Assembly: GCA_934394665.1 (NCBI GenBank)
Contig: CAKRRS010000076.1
Coordinates: forward strand, 1 to 13,572
DNA: 13,572 bases
Direction: 5' to 3'
Origin: an uncultured Acetatifactor sp.
GTDB taxonomy: Bacteria > Bacillota > Clostridia > Lachnospirales > Lachnospiraceae
The notes under the pieces are model-generated. The model saw only the letters and a list, made by a program, of their open reading frames with translations. It did not search any database and was not told where the DNA came from. The translations under genes were made by a program, and so were the position numbers. Shown piece by piece: positions 7,416 through 13,572 of this stretch. The stretch's first letter is position 1, and each line of letters opens with the position of its first letter.

Positions 7416-7925
7416 ATGGAAAAAAAGGGGAATTATCGGTATTATGTAGAAGGGCAGAATGAGGAAAAGTTGATTTCTGTGTTAAAGACAGAAATGGAGC
7501 TCGTATGTCCCGGAAAAATTGAGGTGATTAATGTTGTCCAAGAGGAATTGACGGCAGTACGATTGATGCAATTGAAACCGCAGACAACGGTGATATTGGT
7601 TTTTGATACAGATGCCGGAAATATAAATATTCTAAAAATGAATATTGAAAAATTAAAAAAATGTAGACAGGTCAAACAGATATGGTGCATCACACAGGTT
7701 GAAAATATAGAAGATGAGTTGGAGAGAAGTTGCAATATTAAAGCGGTTACACAACTTACTGGTAGCAAATCAGAGAAAGATTTTAAACGCGATTTTATTG
7801 CCTTGAAAAATTTGAAAAACAAACTTGAACAATTTGATTTTGATATTGAGAAAATCTGGAACTGTTCTCCGAAGAATCAATATAAAGAAATAAAGAATGA
7901 TGCTTCAAAAATAAAGAAAACTTAA
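7416..7925 (+). CDS. Small TOPRIM-like protein, probable effector partner of the ATPase
   Basis: The 169-residue product carries what looks like a TOPRIM core: an N-terminal strand with acidic residue E12 (YYVEGQNEEKL), then VFDTDAG with D64-x-D66, then a conserved-looking QVENIEDELERS (94-105). The order of Glu then DxD is what RloB, OLD and AriB-type nucleases use for metal binding. The protein is short compared with AriB or RloB as I know them and is rich in Lys toward the C-terminus. It starts 9 nt after the ATPase stop, so the two form one transcription unit. The expected role is a nuclease held or triggered by the ATPase during phage attack; this is inferred from family pairing. An inactive or differently acting TOPRIM relative is possible. 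Confidence 0.65.
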   Translation: MEKKGNYRYYVEGQNEEKLISVLKTEMELVCPGKIEVINVVQEELTAVRLMQLKPQTTVILVFDTDAGNINILKMNIEKLKKCRQVKQIWCITQVENIEDELERSCNIKAVTQLTGSKSEKDFKRDFIALKNLKNKLEQFDFDIEKIWNCSPKNQYKEIKNDASKIKKT

Positions 7926-8200
7926 TGTAAAATACATATCTGATATGCCGGATTATTCTGCTATAAGATACTCTTCATGTTTTCTTACAAGCTTGGTAAT
8001 TTCATGCTCTGTGAGGATGTATCGAATAATATCTTTCGAGGCATACAATGAGAGCACCTGCCTGATTGAGGCAATAGAATGTTTCTAAGAGCGTACCGGT
8101 TATCAGGACCAAACAGTCAGAAACTCCTCGACTGGCTGGTAGAACGGGAGACTTTCTACCCGGTGGAGATTCATACCGCAATTTATAACTGCAATAAATC
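7926..8200. other. Intergenic debris region
   Basis: No intact gene is seen. The region holds a 13-bp palindrome (catatc-t-gatatg, 7935-7947), a minus-strand gene fragment (7953-8084), about 36 bp of unassigned sequence, and a copy of an internal piece of the cREC gene (8121-8179). No clear terminator follows the TOPRIM gene. The mosaic suggests repeated recombination. Confidence 0.6.
7953..8084 (-). pseudogene. C-terminal fragment of an unidentified protein
   Basis: Read on the minus strand there is a 43-codon open stretch, bounded by an upstream stop (8085-8087), with no start codon near the beginning and ending in TAA. It encodes a plausible protein C-terminus, including ASIRQVLSLYASKDIIRYIL and then KLVRKHEEYLIAE: amphipathic and helix-like, with normal amino-acid content. 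I do not recognise the family. It looks like the remnant of a gene removed when the island was rearranged, but at this length chance cannot be ruled out. Confidence 0.35.
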
Positions 8201-8205
8201 ATAAT
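8121..8205 (+). pseudogene. Remnant of a second cREC gene
   Basis: Bases 8121-8179 match 5964-6022 of the cREC gene at 58 of 59 positions. The single change (C to T at 8171) is synonymous in the cREC frame. The frame encodes cREC residues 59-78 and then runs into unrelated codons and a stop at 8203-8205. The N-terminal half with the acidic residues and the end of the domain are missing, so it cannot be functional. Confidence 0.9.
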
Positions 8206-8251
8206 TAGCCGCAATATATCAAAAACAAATTGATATATTGCGGCTAATTAT
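8201..8251. promoter_or_regulatory. 22-bp perfect palindrome, likely operator
   Basis: 8201-8222 pairs perfectly with 8230-8251 around a 7-nt spacer (aaacaaa). The right arm covers the -35 and spacer of the promoter before the AAA/PDDEXK gene, so bound protein would block transcription. Because it lies upstream of the expected transcription start, a DNA operator is more likely than an RNA hairpin. As an alternative it could be the end structure of a small mobile element. Confidence 0.7.
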
Positions 8252-8258
8252 ATATAAT
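8230..8258 (+). promoter_or_regulatory. Sigma-A-type promoter of the AAA/PDDEXK gene
   Basis: TTGATA (8230-8235), a 17-nt spacer and a perfect TATAAT (8253-8258) give a near-consensus housekeeping promoter. Transcription would start near 8265, leaving a leader of about 105 nt before the ATG at 8371. Confidence 0.75.
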
Positions 8259-8370
8259 ATTAATATATAACATGATATCTATCAAAAAGATGCATTATAG
8301 AGTAAATCGGTATCGCAGAGGTTCAAGACATACATTATTAGATTATCGTAACAAGATGGGAGAGGACCGG

Positions 8371-10233
8371 ATGAAAACATGCAGACAACTGGCTACAGAA
8401 TGGGGAATTGCAGAGAGAACCGTGAATGATCTGTGCAAAAAAGGAAGAATAGTCGGCGCGGTGAAGGAAGGCAGAGCCTGGCAGATTCCTGACGATGCGG
8501 AGAAGCCGGCGGATGGCCGCATATCATCCGGCAAATACAAGACGCAGCCGGAAGAGAGAGAACATAAACCGCTTCCCATCGGAATCTCCGACTATGTGCG
8601 GGCACAGTCGGAATACTATTATGTGGATAAGACATTATTGATCAAGGAATTTCTGGACAGAAAGCCGCTCGTATCCCTGTTTACCAGACCGCGGAGATTC
8701 GGCAAGACTTTAAACATGGATATGCTCAGAGTCTTTTTTGAAACCTCCGACGAGGACACAAGCAGATATTTTACGGATAAGAATATCTGGAAATGCGGTG
8801 AGGAATACCGTGTGCATCAGGGAAAATACCCTGTTATCTTTCTGACGTTTAAAGATGTGAAATTTGATACCTGGGAGGCAACCATTGCCAAAATCGGAGC
8901 CCTTCTGCAGGAAGAGTACGGAAGACATCGTAAGCTTATGGAAAGTGAGCGAATCGCAGATTATGAAAAAGAATATTACGCCAGAATCCTGTCCGGGACT
9001 GCTACGGAAGTAGAACTGTCTTCGGCACTGGAACGCCTCTCCAAGATGCTGGCTGATTACTACGGTAAGGCACCGATTATCATCATTGATGAATATGATA
9101 CACCAATCCAGGAGGGCTATGCAAAGGATTTTTACGATGAAATCATCGGTTTTATGAGGAATTTCTTCTCGGGAACTTTTAAGGATAACAAGAATCTGTC
9201 GTATGGTTTCCTGACCGGAATCCTCCGCATTGTGCAGGAGAGCATATTCAGCGGCTTGAATAACCTGACGGTAAATTCTGTACTGGACGAGGAATATGAC
9301 AGCTTCTTCGGCTTCACCGGCGAAGAGGTGCATGAACTGCTGGAATACTACGGCGTATCGGAAAAAGAAGAGGAACTGAGAGAATGGTATGATGGATATC
9401 TGTTCGGACACCGGGAAATCTATAATCCATGGTCGGTGATCAACTATGTCTCCAGAGGCTGTACCCCACAGACCTATTGGGTGAATACCGGTAAAAATGA
9501 AATCCTGGACGATGTCTTAAAAACGGCAACAGAGGAAGTTACGGAAAAGCTTTTTTCACTTATGCAGGGAGAAAAAGTAATTGCGCGGATCAATACAAAC
9601 GCAGTTTACCGATTCCTTACCGAAGACCCGGCAAATATCTACAGCCTGCTTATGGTAGCAGGGTATCTGAAGACAATGCGAAAAGAATTGCAGGCAGACG
9701 GATCCTACCTGTGTGAGGTATCTGTCCCGAACAGAGAGATTGCAGCGGTCTATAAGAACGAGATCCTGTCACACCTGTTGCAAATCGGCGCCGTCACCAG
9801 AACGACTGCCGATAAAATCGCGGAAAGCCTCTATGCAAATGACCATAAAAAGTTACAGACGGCAATTGCAGAATACATGGATAAGACAGTCAGTTTCTAT
9901 GATGCTGGAACCGAAGGATTCTATCACGGACTTATCCTCGGACTGGTTGCGTTAATGGACGCACAATATCGGATCAAGTCCAACAGAGAATCAGGAGACG
10001 GACGATACGATATCAGCATGATCCCCAGAAAAAGCAGATATCCCGGAATTCTCATGGAACTGAAATGGAAGAAAAATCTGAGCGCAGAAGCTCTGGAACA
10101 GTTGGCGGAGGAAGCATTGAAACAGATAGATGAAAAAAGGTACGAGACAGAGATGAAGGAGGAAGGGACAGAAGAGATTCTGAAACTGGGAATTGCGTTT
10201 TCGGGGAAGAAAGTAAGGATTAAAATGGGGTAG
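8371..10233 (+). CDS. AAA-ATPase-like/PD-(D/E)XK nuclease-family protein with N-terminal helix-turn-helix
   Basis: The ATG at 8371 has a gggagagga ribosome-binding site (8358-8366) and gives 620 residues; the frame is open from 8272, but the ATG there has no ribosome-binding site. Residues 1-45 form a MerR/excisionase-like helix-turn-helix (LATEWGIAERTVNDLCKKGR, then WQIP). Residues from about 66 match the AAA-ATPase_like family: IGISDY, YYVDKT, Walker A RPRRFGKT (106-113), Walker B IIIIDEYDTP with D240 and E241. The C-terminal PD-(D/E)XK domain shows D547 in GDGRYDI and E563-L-K565 in GILMELK. Such proteins are very numerous in gut Clostridia and Bacteroidetes and their role is not settled; defence or selfish-element functions are suspected. 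The helix-turn-helix might bind the palindrome over its own promoter. A terminator follows. Confidence 0.88.
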   Translation: MKTCRQLATEWGIAERTVNDLCKKGRIVGAVKEGRAWQIPDDAEKPADGRISSGKYKTQPEEREHKPLPIGISDYVRAQSEYYYVDKTLLIKEFLDRKPLVSLFTRPRRFGKTLNMDMLRVFFETSDEDTSRYFTDKNIWKCGEEYRVHQGKYPVIFLTFKDVKFDTWEATIAKIGALLQEEYGRHRKLMESERIADYEKEYYARILSGTATEVELSSALERLSKMLADYYGKAPIIIIDEYDTPIQEGYAKDFYDEIIGFMRNFFSGTFKDNKNLSYGFLTGILRIVQESIFSGLNNLTVNSVLDEEYDSFFGFTGEEVHELLEYYGVSEKEEELREWYDGYLFGHREIYNPWSVINYVSRGCTPQTYWVNTGKNEILDDVLKTATEEVTEKLFSLMQGEKVIARINTNAVYRFLTEDPANIYSLLMVAGYLKTMRKELQADGSYLCEVSVPNREIAAVYKNEILSHLLQIGAVTRTTADKIAESLYANDHKKLQTAIAEYMDKTVSFYDAGTEGFYHGLILGLVALMDAQYRIKSNRESGDGRYDISMIPRKSRYPGILMELKWKKNLSAEALEQLAEEALKQIDEKRYETEMKEEGTEEILKLGIAFSGKKVRIKMG

Positions 10234-10249
10234 GTTTTAGATAGAATAG

Positions 10250-10296
10250 AAATACCGATGTTGGTGGGAAAGATGCTGATGTCGGTATTTTTTGAT
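10250..10296 (+). terminator. Rho-independent terminator after the AAA/PDDEXK gene
   Basis: 10250-10259 pairs with 10281-10290 (aaataccga/tcggtattt core), with further weak pairs inside, followed by T's (10288-10293). It ends the transcript 17 nt after the stop codon. Confidence 0.8.
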
Positions 10297-10321
10297 TATC
10301 GAATTATGATTAGAAATGAAA

Positions 10322-10381
10322 AGTAGAAGTTAGTCGTGCAAAGATATTCCATAAGCTTCTCAGTAGAAGTTACTAATGCAA
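10322..10381 (+). repeat. Pair of 20-bp imperfect direct repeats before hamA
   Basis: agtagaagttagtcgtgcaa (10322-10341) and agtagaagttactaatgcaa (10362-10381) match at 17 of 20 positions with a 40-bp period. They lie between the terminator and hamA and could be binding sites for a regulator or remnants of a duplication or insertion. Confidence 0.6.
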
Positions 10382-10403
10382 TCAACCCTTCGTTGATTTT
10401 TTA
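10380..10403 (+). terminator. Small hairpin with T-run before hamA
   Basis: aatcaac/gttgatt (10380-10386 with 10392-10398) has a 5-nt loop and then T's. It is a weak terminator, possibly insulating hamAB from upstream reading. Confidence 0.35.
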
Positions 10404-10438
10404 AAAAAGTTTGTAAGATTCTGTCGAAATTCGCCATA

Positions 10439-10444
10439 TATAAT
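10439..10444 (+). promoter_or_regulatory. Possible -10 element of hamAB
   Basis: A perfect TATAAT lies 65 nt before the hamA start, in an AT-rich stretch. No -35 at proper spacing is evident (TTGTAA at 10411 is 22 nt away), so this is tentative. Confidence 0.3.
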
Positions 10445-10509
10445 ATAAGAAGAAGTTTTTTTAAAATGTATATTTGAAAACAGTAAATAAAAAAGTAGAG
10501 GTGACAACT

Positions 10510-11466
10510 GTGTCTGTAGCAGACGAATATCGGAAAATATACGACGCTTGTGTAAGTCAAGAACTAAAAAAGGAAATTGCAATATATGAACAAGAAAAGG
10601 GAATAAACAGGTATCAGCCACTAAGTCATAATTGCATTCAAAAATGTTCTACTGTATGCAATCACCAATGCCACAAAAGTCTTGGAGAGCTGATGAGGAA
10701 AAATATTATATTTTATTGCTACGGAGAAGATGAAATAGTATCAAATTTTAAAAGCGGATTTTTTTCGGATTTAGAAAGAGCGATGATATATGCATATAGA
10801 TCACGGTTGCCTCATCGCCAACCTAACAAGGATGGCTTGCCAAGCGAGGTTTTACTAGATGCAATTATCCAGTCACTAGTTCCAGAAGCATATAAGATGG
10901 CGGTTAGAACAATATTTCGTCAAAATGATAATAATGAAATTAAAGGATATGATTTAACTTATTTTACAAATGCAGATGGAAAGATTACTTTATGGCTGGG
11001 TCAGGCAAAGCTTGGAAGCAGACAATACTGCAAAAATGGCATCTTAGAAGATTTGAAAGAAAAGTATACAAATTTGTACATGGCAAAACAAATCTATTTT
11101 TTGGCAGATAAACCGTCGGGGCTTACCGATGAAGCTAAAGAGATTTCAATGTTACTAAGTAAATTGAATATGCTAAATTGTCGCGAAAGTGATGGCACTA
11201 GAGCCGAACAACTAATTTTGTTTTTAAAGGAGCAAAATATTGAAATAAATATACCATGCTTATTGGCGTATGATAAAACAGATGTGTATACAGATATCAC
11301 TGAAGTGGAAGAAAGATTGGAATCTGAGATGGGATGGGCCAAACAAATTTTTGAAAAATATTTTAAGTTTTCGGGAATTGATCCAAAATTAATTTTTATT
11401 ATATTTCCGATAGATGATATTGAAGCTTTACGGGGAGATGAGGGATTTTATGCAGGACTATCTTAA
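10510..11466 (+). CDS. hamA: HamA, Hachiman anti-phage effector (DUF1837)
   Basis: The GTG at 10510 is preceded by agaggtgac (10497-10505) and gives 318 residues; a TTG 36 nt upstream in frame has no ribosome-binding site. The core matches DUF1837/HamA: EVLLDAIIQSLVPEAY, then GYDLTYF, then LWLGQAKLG, then a region predicting nuclease folding. D148 and Q165-x-K167 fit a PD-(D/E)XK-like active site, with Gln in the usual Glu/Asp position. In known Hachiman systems HamA is a nuclease held inactive by the helicase HamB and released to degrade DNA when HamB meets DNA damage. Unusual is a C42-C46-C50-C54 array with exact three-residue spacing, flanked by H40 and H55, which could bind a metal. The stop overlaps hamB by 17 nt, so the two are coupled. 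The AT-rich composition differs from the radical SAM operon. Confidence 0.87.
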   Translation: MSVADEYRKIYDACVSQELKKEIAIYEQEKGINRYQPLSHNCIQKCSTVCNHQCHKSLGELMRKNIIFYCYGEDEIVSNFKSGFFSDLERAMIYAYRSRLPHRQPNKDGLPSEVLLDAIIQSLVPEAYKMAVRTIFRQNDNNEIKGYDLTYFTNADGKITLWLGQAKLGSRQYCKNGILEDLKEKYTNLYMAKQIYFLADKPSGLTDEAKEISMLLSKLNMLNCRESDGTRAEQLILFLKEQNIEINIPCLLAYDKTDVYTDITEVEERLESEMGWAKQIFEKYFKFSGIDPKLIFIIFPIDDIEALRGDEGFYAGLS

Positions 11467-13572
11467 CTTACTTTTAGACGCAATAAATAATTATAATGAA
11501 GAGGATATGAATAGCAAAAATAAATTGCGGGATTTAGTATGCATAATTTCCGAAAATGACAGTGCTAAAAATGATCCACTCATTAGGGAATTACTATATA
11601 CTGCTTCGCAAAAAATGCGTATTTTTGGTTACAACGTACAAAATGGCTTTTACAGGCAGGATGCTATAATTGAACAAAATTCTTCTGAATTGATGCAACT
11701 TCGTAATCGGAGTATCCTTAACAGATATAGGTCTAAGGTAAGGAGCAATAATATACTTGATAAAAGTCAGCAAAATATTATTGATTTTTACCAGTCTTTA
11801 GATAAAAAAAGAATGTTGGTCAGTGCACCAACTTCATATGGAAAAACTTTTATTATGAGGGAGATATTATATTTAAATAGAGAAAGATATAATAATGTGT
11901 TATTGGTGTTTCCAACAGTAGCACTATTGCGGGAAAATGCCTTAAATATGGAAGAGCTAAATAAAAATAGCCAATGGGGATATAACGTTATTAAATCTGT
12001 TGACGGCGAAATAAATAGTCAGGCAAGAAATATTTTTGTATTTACTCCTGAAAGAGCAATGCAACTATTAGCAAATTATCGTGAACTTAAGATAGATTTC
12101 TTCTTTTATGATGAAATGTATAAAATCGATGAAGATTATTGCAATGATGAAACAGATGATGAAGAAGATTCCAAGAAAAATCCATACGTGGAACATACAT
12201 TTTTAGATGAGGCAAGGGCAAAAACATTTCGTATTTGTCTATATATTTTATCAAAAAAAGTAGAGGATTATTATCTGGCAGGACCTAATTTGAAAAAAGA
12301 AAAGTTTGGTCTGGGAATGCAGAGATATATTGCAGCTAATGGCATTCAAATTAAAGAAGTTGATTTTGAACCTACAAAACGGATACAAGTAAAGGCATAT
12401 AGTAAGAAAATTGAAGAGGACTATACCGATCTTCCTTATTTAGAGAAACCGGAACAAATTAAGATTCATAGTAGAATTAATGACAAAATATGTGATGTGA
12501 TTGAATACATTGAAAAAATGGGGTATGGATCAACAATGCTATATTGCACAACCCCGTCTAAGGTAAATGAATATGCTACAAAGTTGGCCCAAAGGCATCC
12601 TCAAAGTTCTATAACAAACAAGAGATTTGCAGTGTTTGTAGAACATCTTAAAAGGAATTACGACATAGATCATTCTATTGATGAATGGAGTTTTGTGAAT
12701 GTATTAGAAATGGGATTCGGTATGCACCATGGAAAGATGCCTAAATATATTCAAAAAGAAGTACTGGATTTATTTAACGAAGGAGTATTTGATTTACTTT
12801 TTTGTACCTCGACTATTGTCGAGGGGGTTAATACTAATGCTAAAAATATGGTTGTATTAAATCACAAAAAAGGTCCTAACGATTTAACGGTTTTTGATTT
12901 CAAAAACATTATAGGAAGAGCAGGGAGGTATTATCATAACTTTGTTGGAAGATACTTTTTGGTTGATAAAGAGTTGCAAAAATTTGAATATAGCGAGGAT
13001 TCTGAACTTAATTTTGTTACTTATGATGATTTGCCGTTAGACCCGGTAGATATAGATAATTCGGATTATGATGATCTGACTTATGAAAACAAAGTTTATA
13101 AACAAAGGCGATTAGAAGAGCAAAAAGAGTATATATTGACAGATGAAGTTTATGAAAAAAACAGGTTAATAAAAAAGGAATATCAGGAGGCACTCTTGAA
13201 ATTTTTGCTACGCAATAAAGAACTTTATGATAAATTTTACAGATACACTCTTTTTCCGGATATACTGAAACAATTTACAACATATCACGCTTTGAATACA
13301 ATACTGGATATTTTTCAGCAAGGGAATTTGCTGGAGGAAAATATTGTTAAAAAGTATAAAGCAATTAGTGATAACTATTGTATGAACGGATTCCATGGGC
13401 TGTTAAAATATGAAATTGATAATGCTCGCAAAGAAAAATATAATAAAGAAGGAAAAAGGATTAAAAATAAGAGTATAGATAAAGCCTATATGGATGCTTT
13501 TAAAACTCAAAAAGATATTATAGAACATAAGATACCAAAAATGTTAGTGCTCTTTGAAGCTATTTTTGTATA
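11450..13572 (+). CDS. hamB: HamB, Hachiman SF2 helicase (partial, runs off the right edge)
   Basis: The frame is open without a stop from the ATG at 11450 to the window end: 707 complete codons, start present, C-terminus missing. Helicase motifs appear in order: Walker A APTSYGKT (126-133), motif II FYDEMYKID with D221-E222, MHHGKMP (425-431), motif V TSTIVEGVN (453-461) and motif VI IIGRAGRYYH (488-497). This is the Ski2-like SF2 layout reported for HamB. A highly acidic stretch follows motif II (about 226-240). In Hachiman, HamB senses damaged or single-strand-containing DNA by ATP-driven translocation and controls HamA. Its start lies inside the end of hamA (17-nt overlap), the usual order for this system. 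Confidence 0.9.
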   Translation, partial: MQDYLNLLLDAINNYNEEDMNSKNKLRDLVCIISENDSAKNDPLIRELLYTASQKMRIFGYNVQNGFYRQDAIIEQNSSELMQLRNRSILNRYRSKVRSNNILDKSQQNIIDFYQSLDKKRMLVSAPTSYGKTFIMREILYLNRERYNNVLLVFPTVALLRENALNMEELNKNSQWGYNVIKSVDGEINSQARNIFVFTPERAMQLLANYRELKIDFFFYDEMYKIDEDYCNDETDDEEDSKKNPYVEHTFLDEARAKTFRICLYILSKKVEDYYLAGPNLKKEKFGLGMQRYIAANGIQIKEVDFEPTKRIQVKAYSKKIEEDYTDLPYLEKPEQIKIHSRINDKICDVIEYIEKMGYGSTMLYCTTPSKVNEYATKLAQRHPQSSITNKRFAVFVEHLKRNYDIDHSIDEWSFVNVLEMGFGMHHGKMPKYIQKEVLDLFNEGVFDLLFCTSTIVEGVNTNAKNMVVLNHKKGPNDLTVFDFKNIIGRAGRYYHNFVGRYFLVDKELQKFEYSEDSELNFVTYDDLPLDPVDIDNSDYDDLTYENKVYKQRRLEEQKEYILTDEVYEKNRLIKKEYQEALLKFLLRNKELYDKFYRYTLFPDILKQFTTYHALNTILDIFQQGNLLEENIVKKYKAISDNYCMNGFHGLLKYEIDNARKEKYNKEGKRIKNKSIDKAYMDAFKTQKDIIEHKIPKMLVLFEAIFV

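Noticed and set aside
8002..8214. Minus-strand open frame of 70 codons
   Set aside because: It crosses the cREC fragment in antisense and joins unrelated pieces; the other minus frame (7953-8084) gives a more protein-like reading.
10322..10381. CRISPR array
   Set aside because: Only two imperfect copies and no cas genes.
909..13572. Integrase, transposase or prophage genes that would explain mobility
   Set aside because: None found in any frame; the helix-turn-helix at 8371 is excisionase-like but is part of the AAA/PDDEXK protein.

Overview
The window looks like an accessory region of a low-GC Gram-positive gut bacterium, most likely Lachnospiraceae or a related Clostridia. The grounds are purine-rich Shine-Dalgarno sites, a BspA-type leucine-rich-repeat membrane protein, a MetG-type tRNA-binding domain, and an AAA-ATPase/PD-(D/E)XK protein of a kind common in that group. 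This is by family resemblance only; no rRNA or tRNA is present.

Layout. (1) 1-785: an AT-rich left edge, then an orphan MetG C-terminal tRNA-binding domain gene with a strong terminator. (2) 909-5692: a tightly packed, more GC-rich operon of four genes: a membrane protein with BspA-like LRRs, a radical SAM/SPASM enzyme, a 121-residue protein ending in a Gly/Ser linker and 14 asparagines, and a membrane protein with two zinc ribbons. The first two genes overlap, the second and third overlap, and the fourth follows after 11 nt. I do not recognise this combination. The best reading is a radical SAM modification system whose substrate may be the Asn-tailed protein. (3) 5790-6089: a cREC (cyclic-phosphate-processing receiver-like) protein, possibly the operon's last gene. 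(4) 6282-7925: an AT-rich two-gene module, an ABC/OLD-type ATPase plus a small TOPRIM-like protein, resembling ATPase-TOPRIM anti-phage pairs. (5) 7926-8271: gene debris, including a 59-bp second copy of an internal part of the cREC gene, then a 22-bp perfect palindrome overlapping a good sigma-A-type promoter. (6) 8371-10233: an AAA-ATPase/PD-(D/E)XK protein with an N-terminal helix-turn-helix. (7) 10510 to the right edge: an AT-rich Hachiman defence pair, hamA and the first 707 codons of hamB, which runs out of the window.

Together 5790-13572 reads as a defence island assembled by recombination, placed next to an unexplained radical SAM operon. Base composition changes between modules (the ATPase-TOPRIM and Hachiman modules are AT-rich, the radical SAM operon and the AAA/PDDEXK gene more GC-rich), which fits separate acquisition. 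The duplicated cREC segment, with a similar promoter-like element beyond each copy, marks the edges of the ATPase-TOPRIM insertion. No integrase, transposase, CRISPR array or RNA gene was seen.
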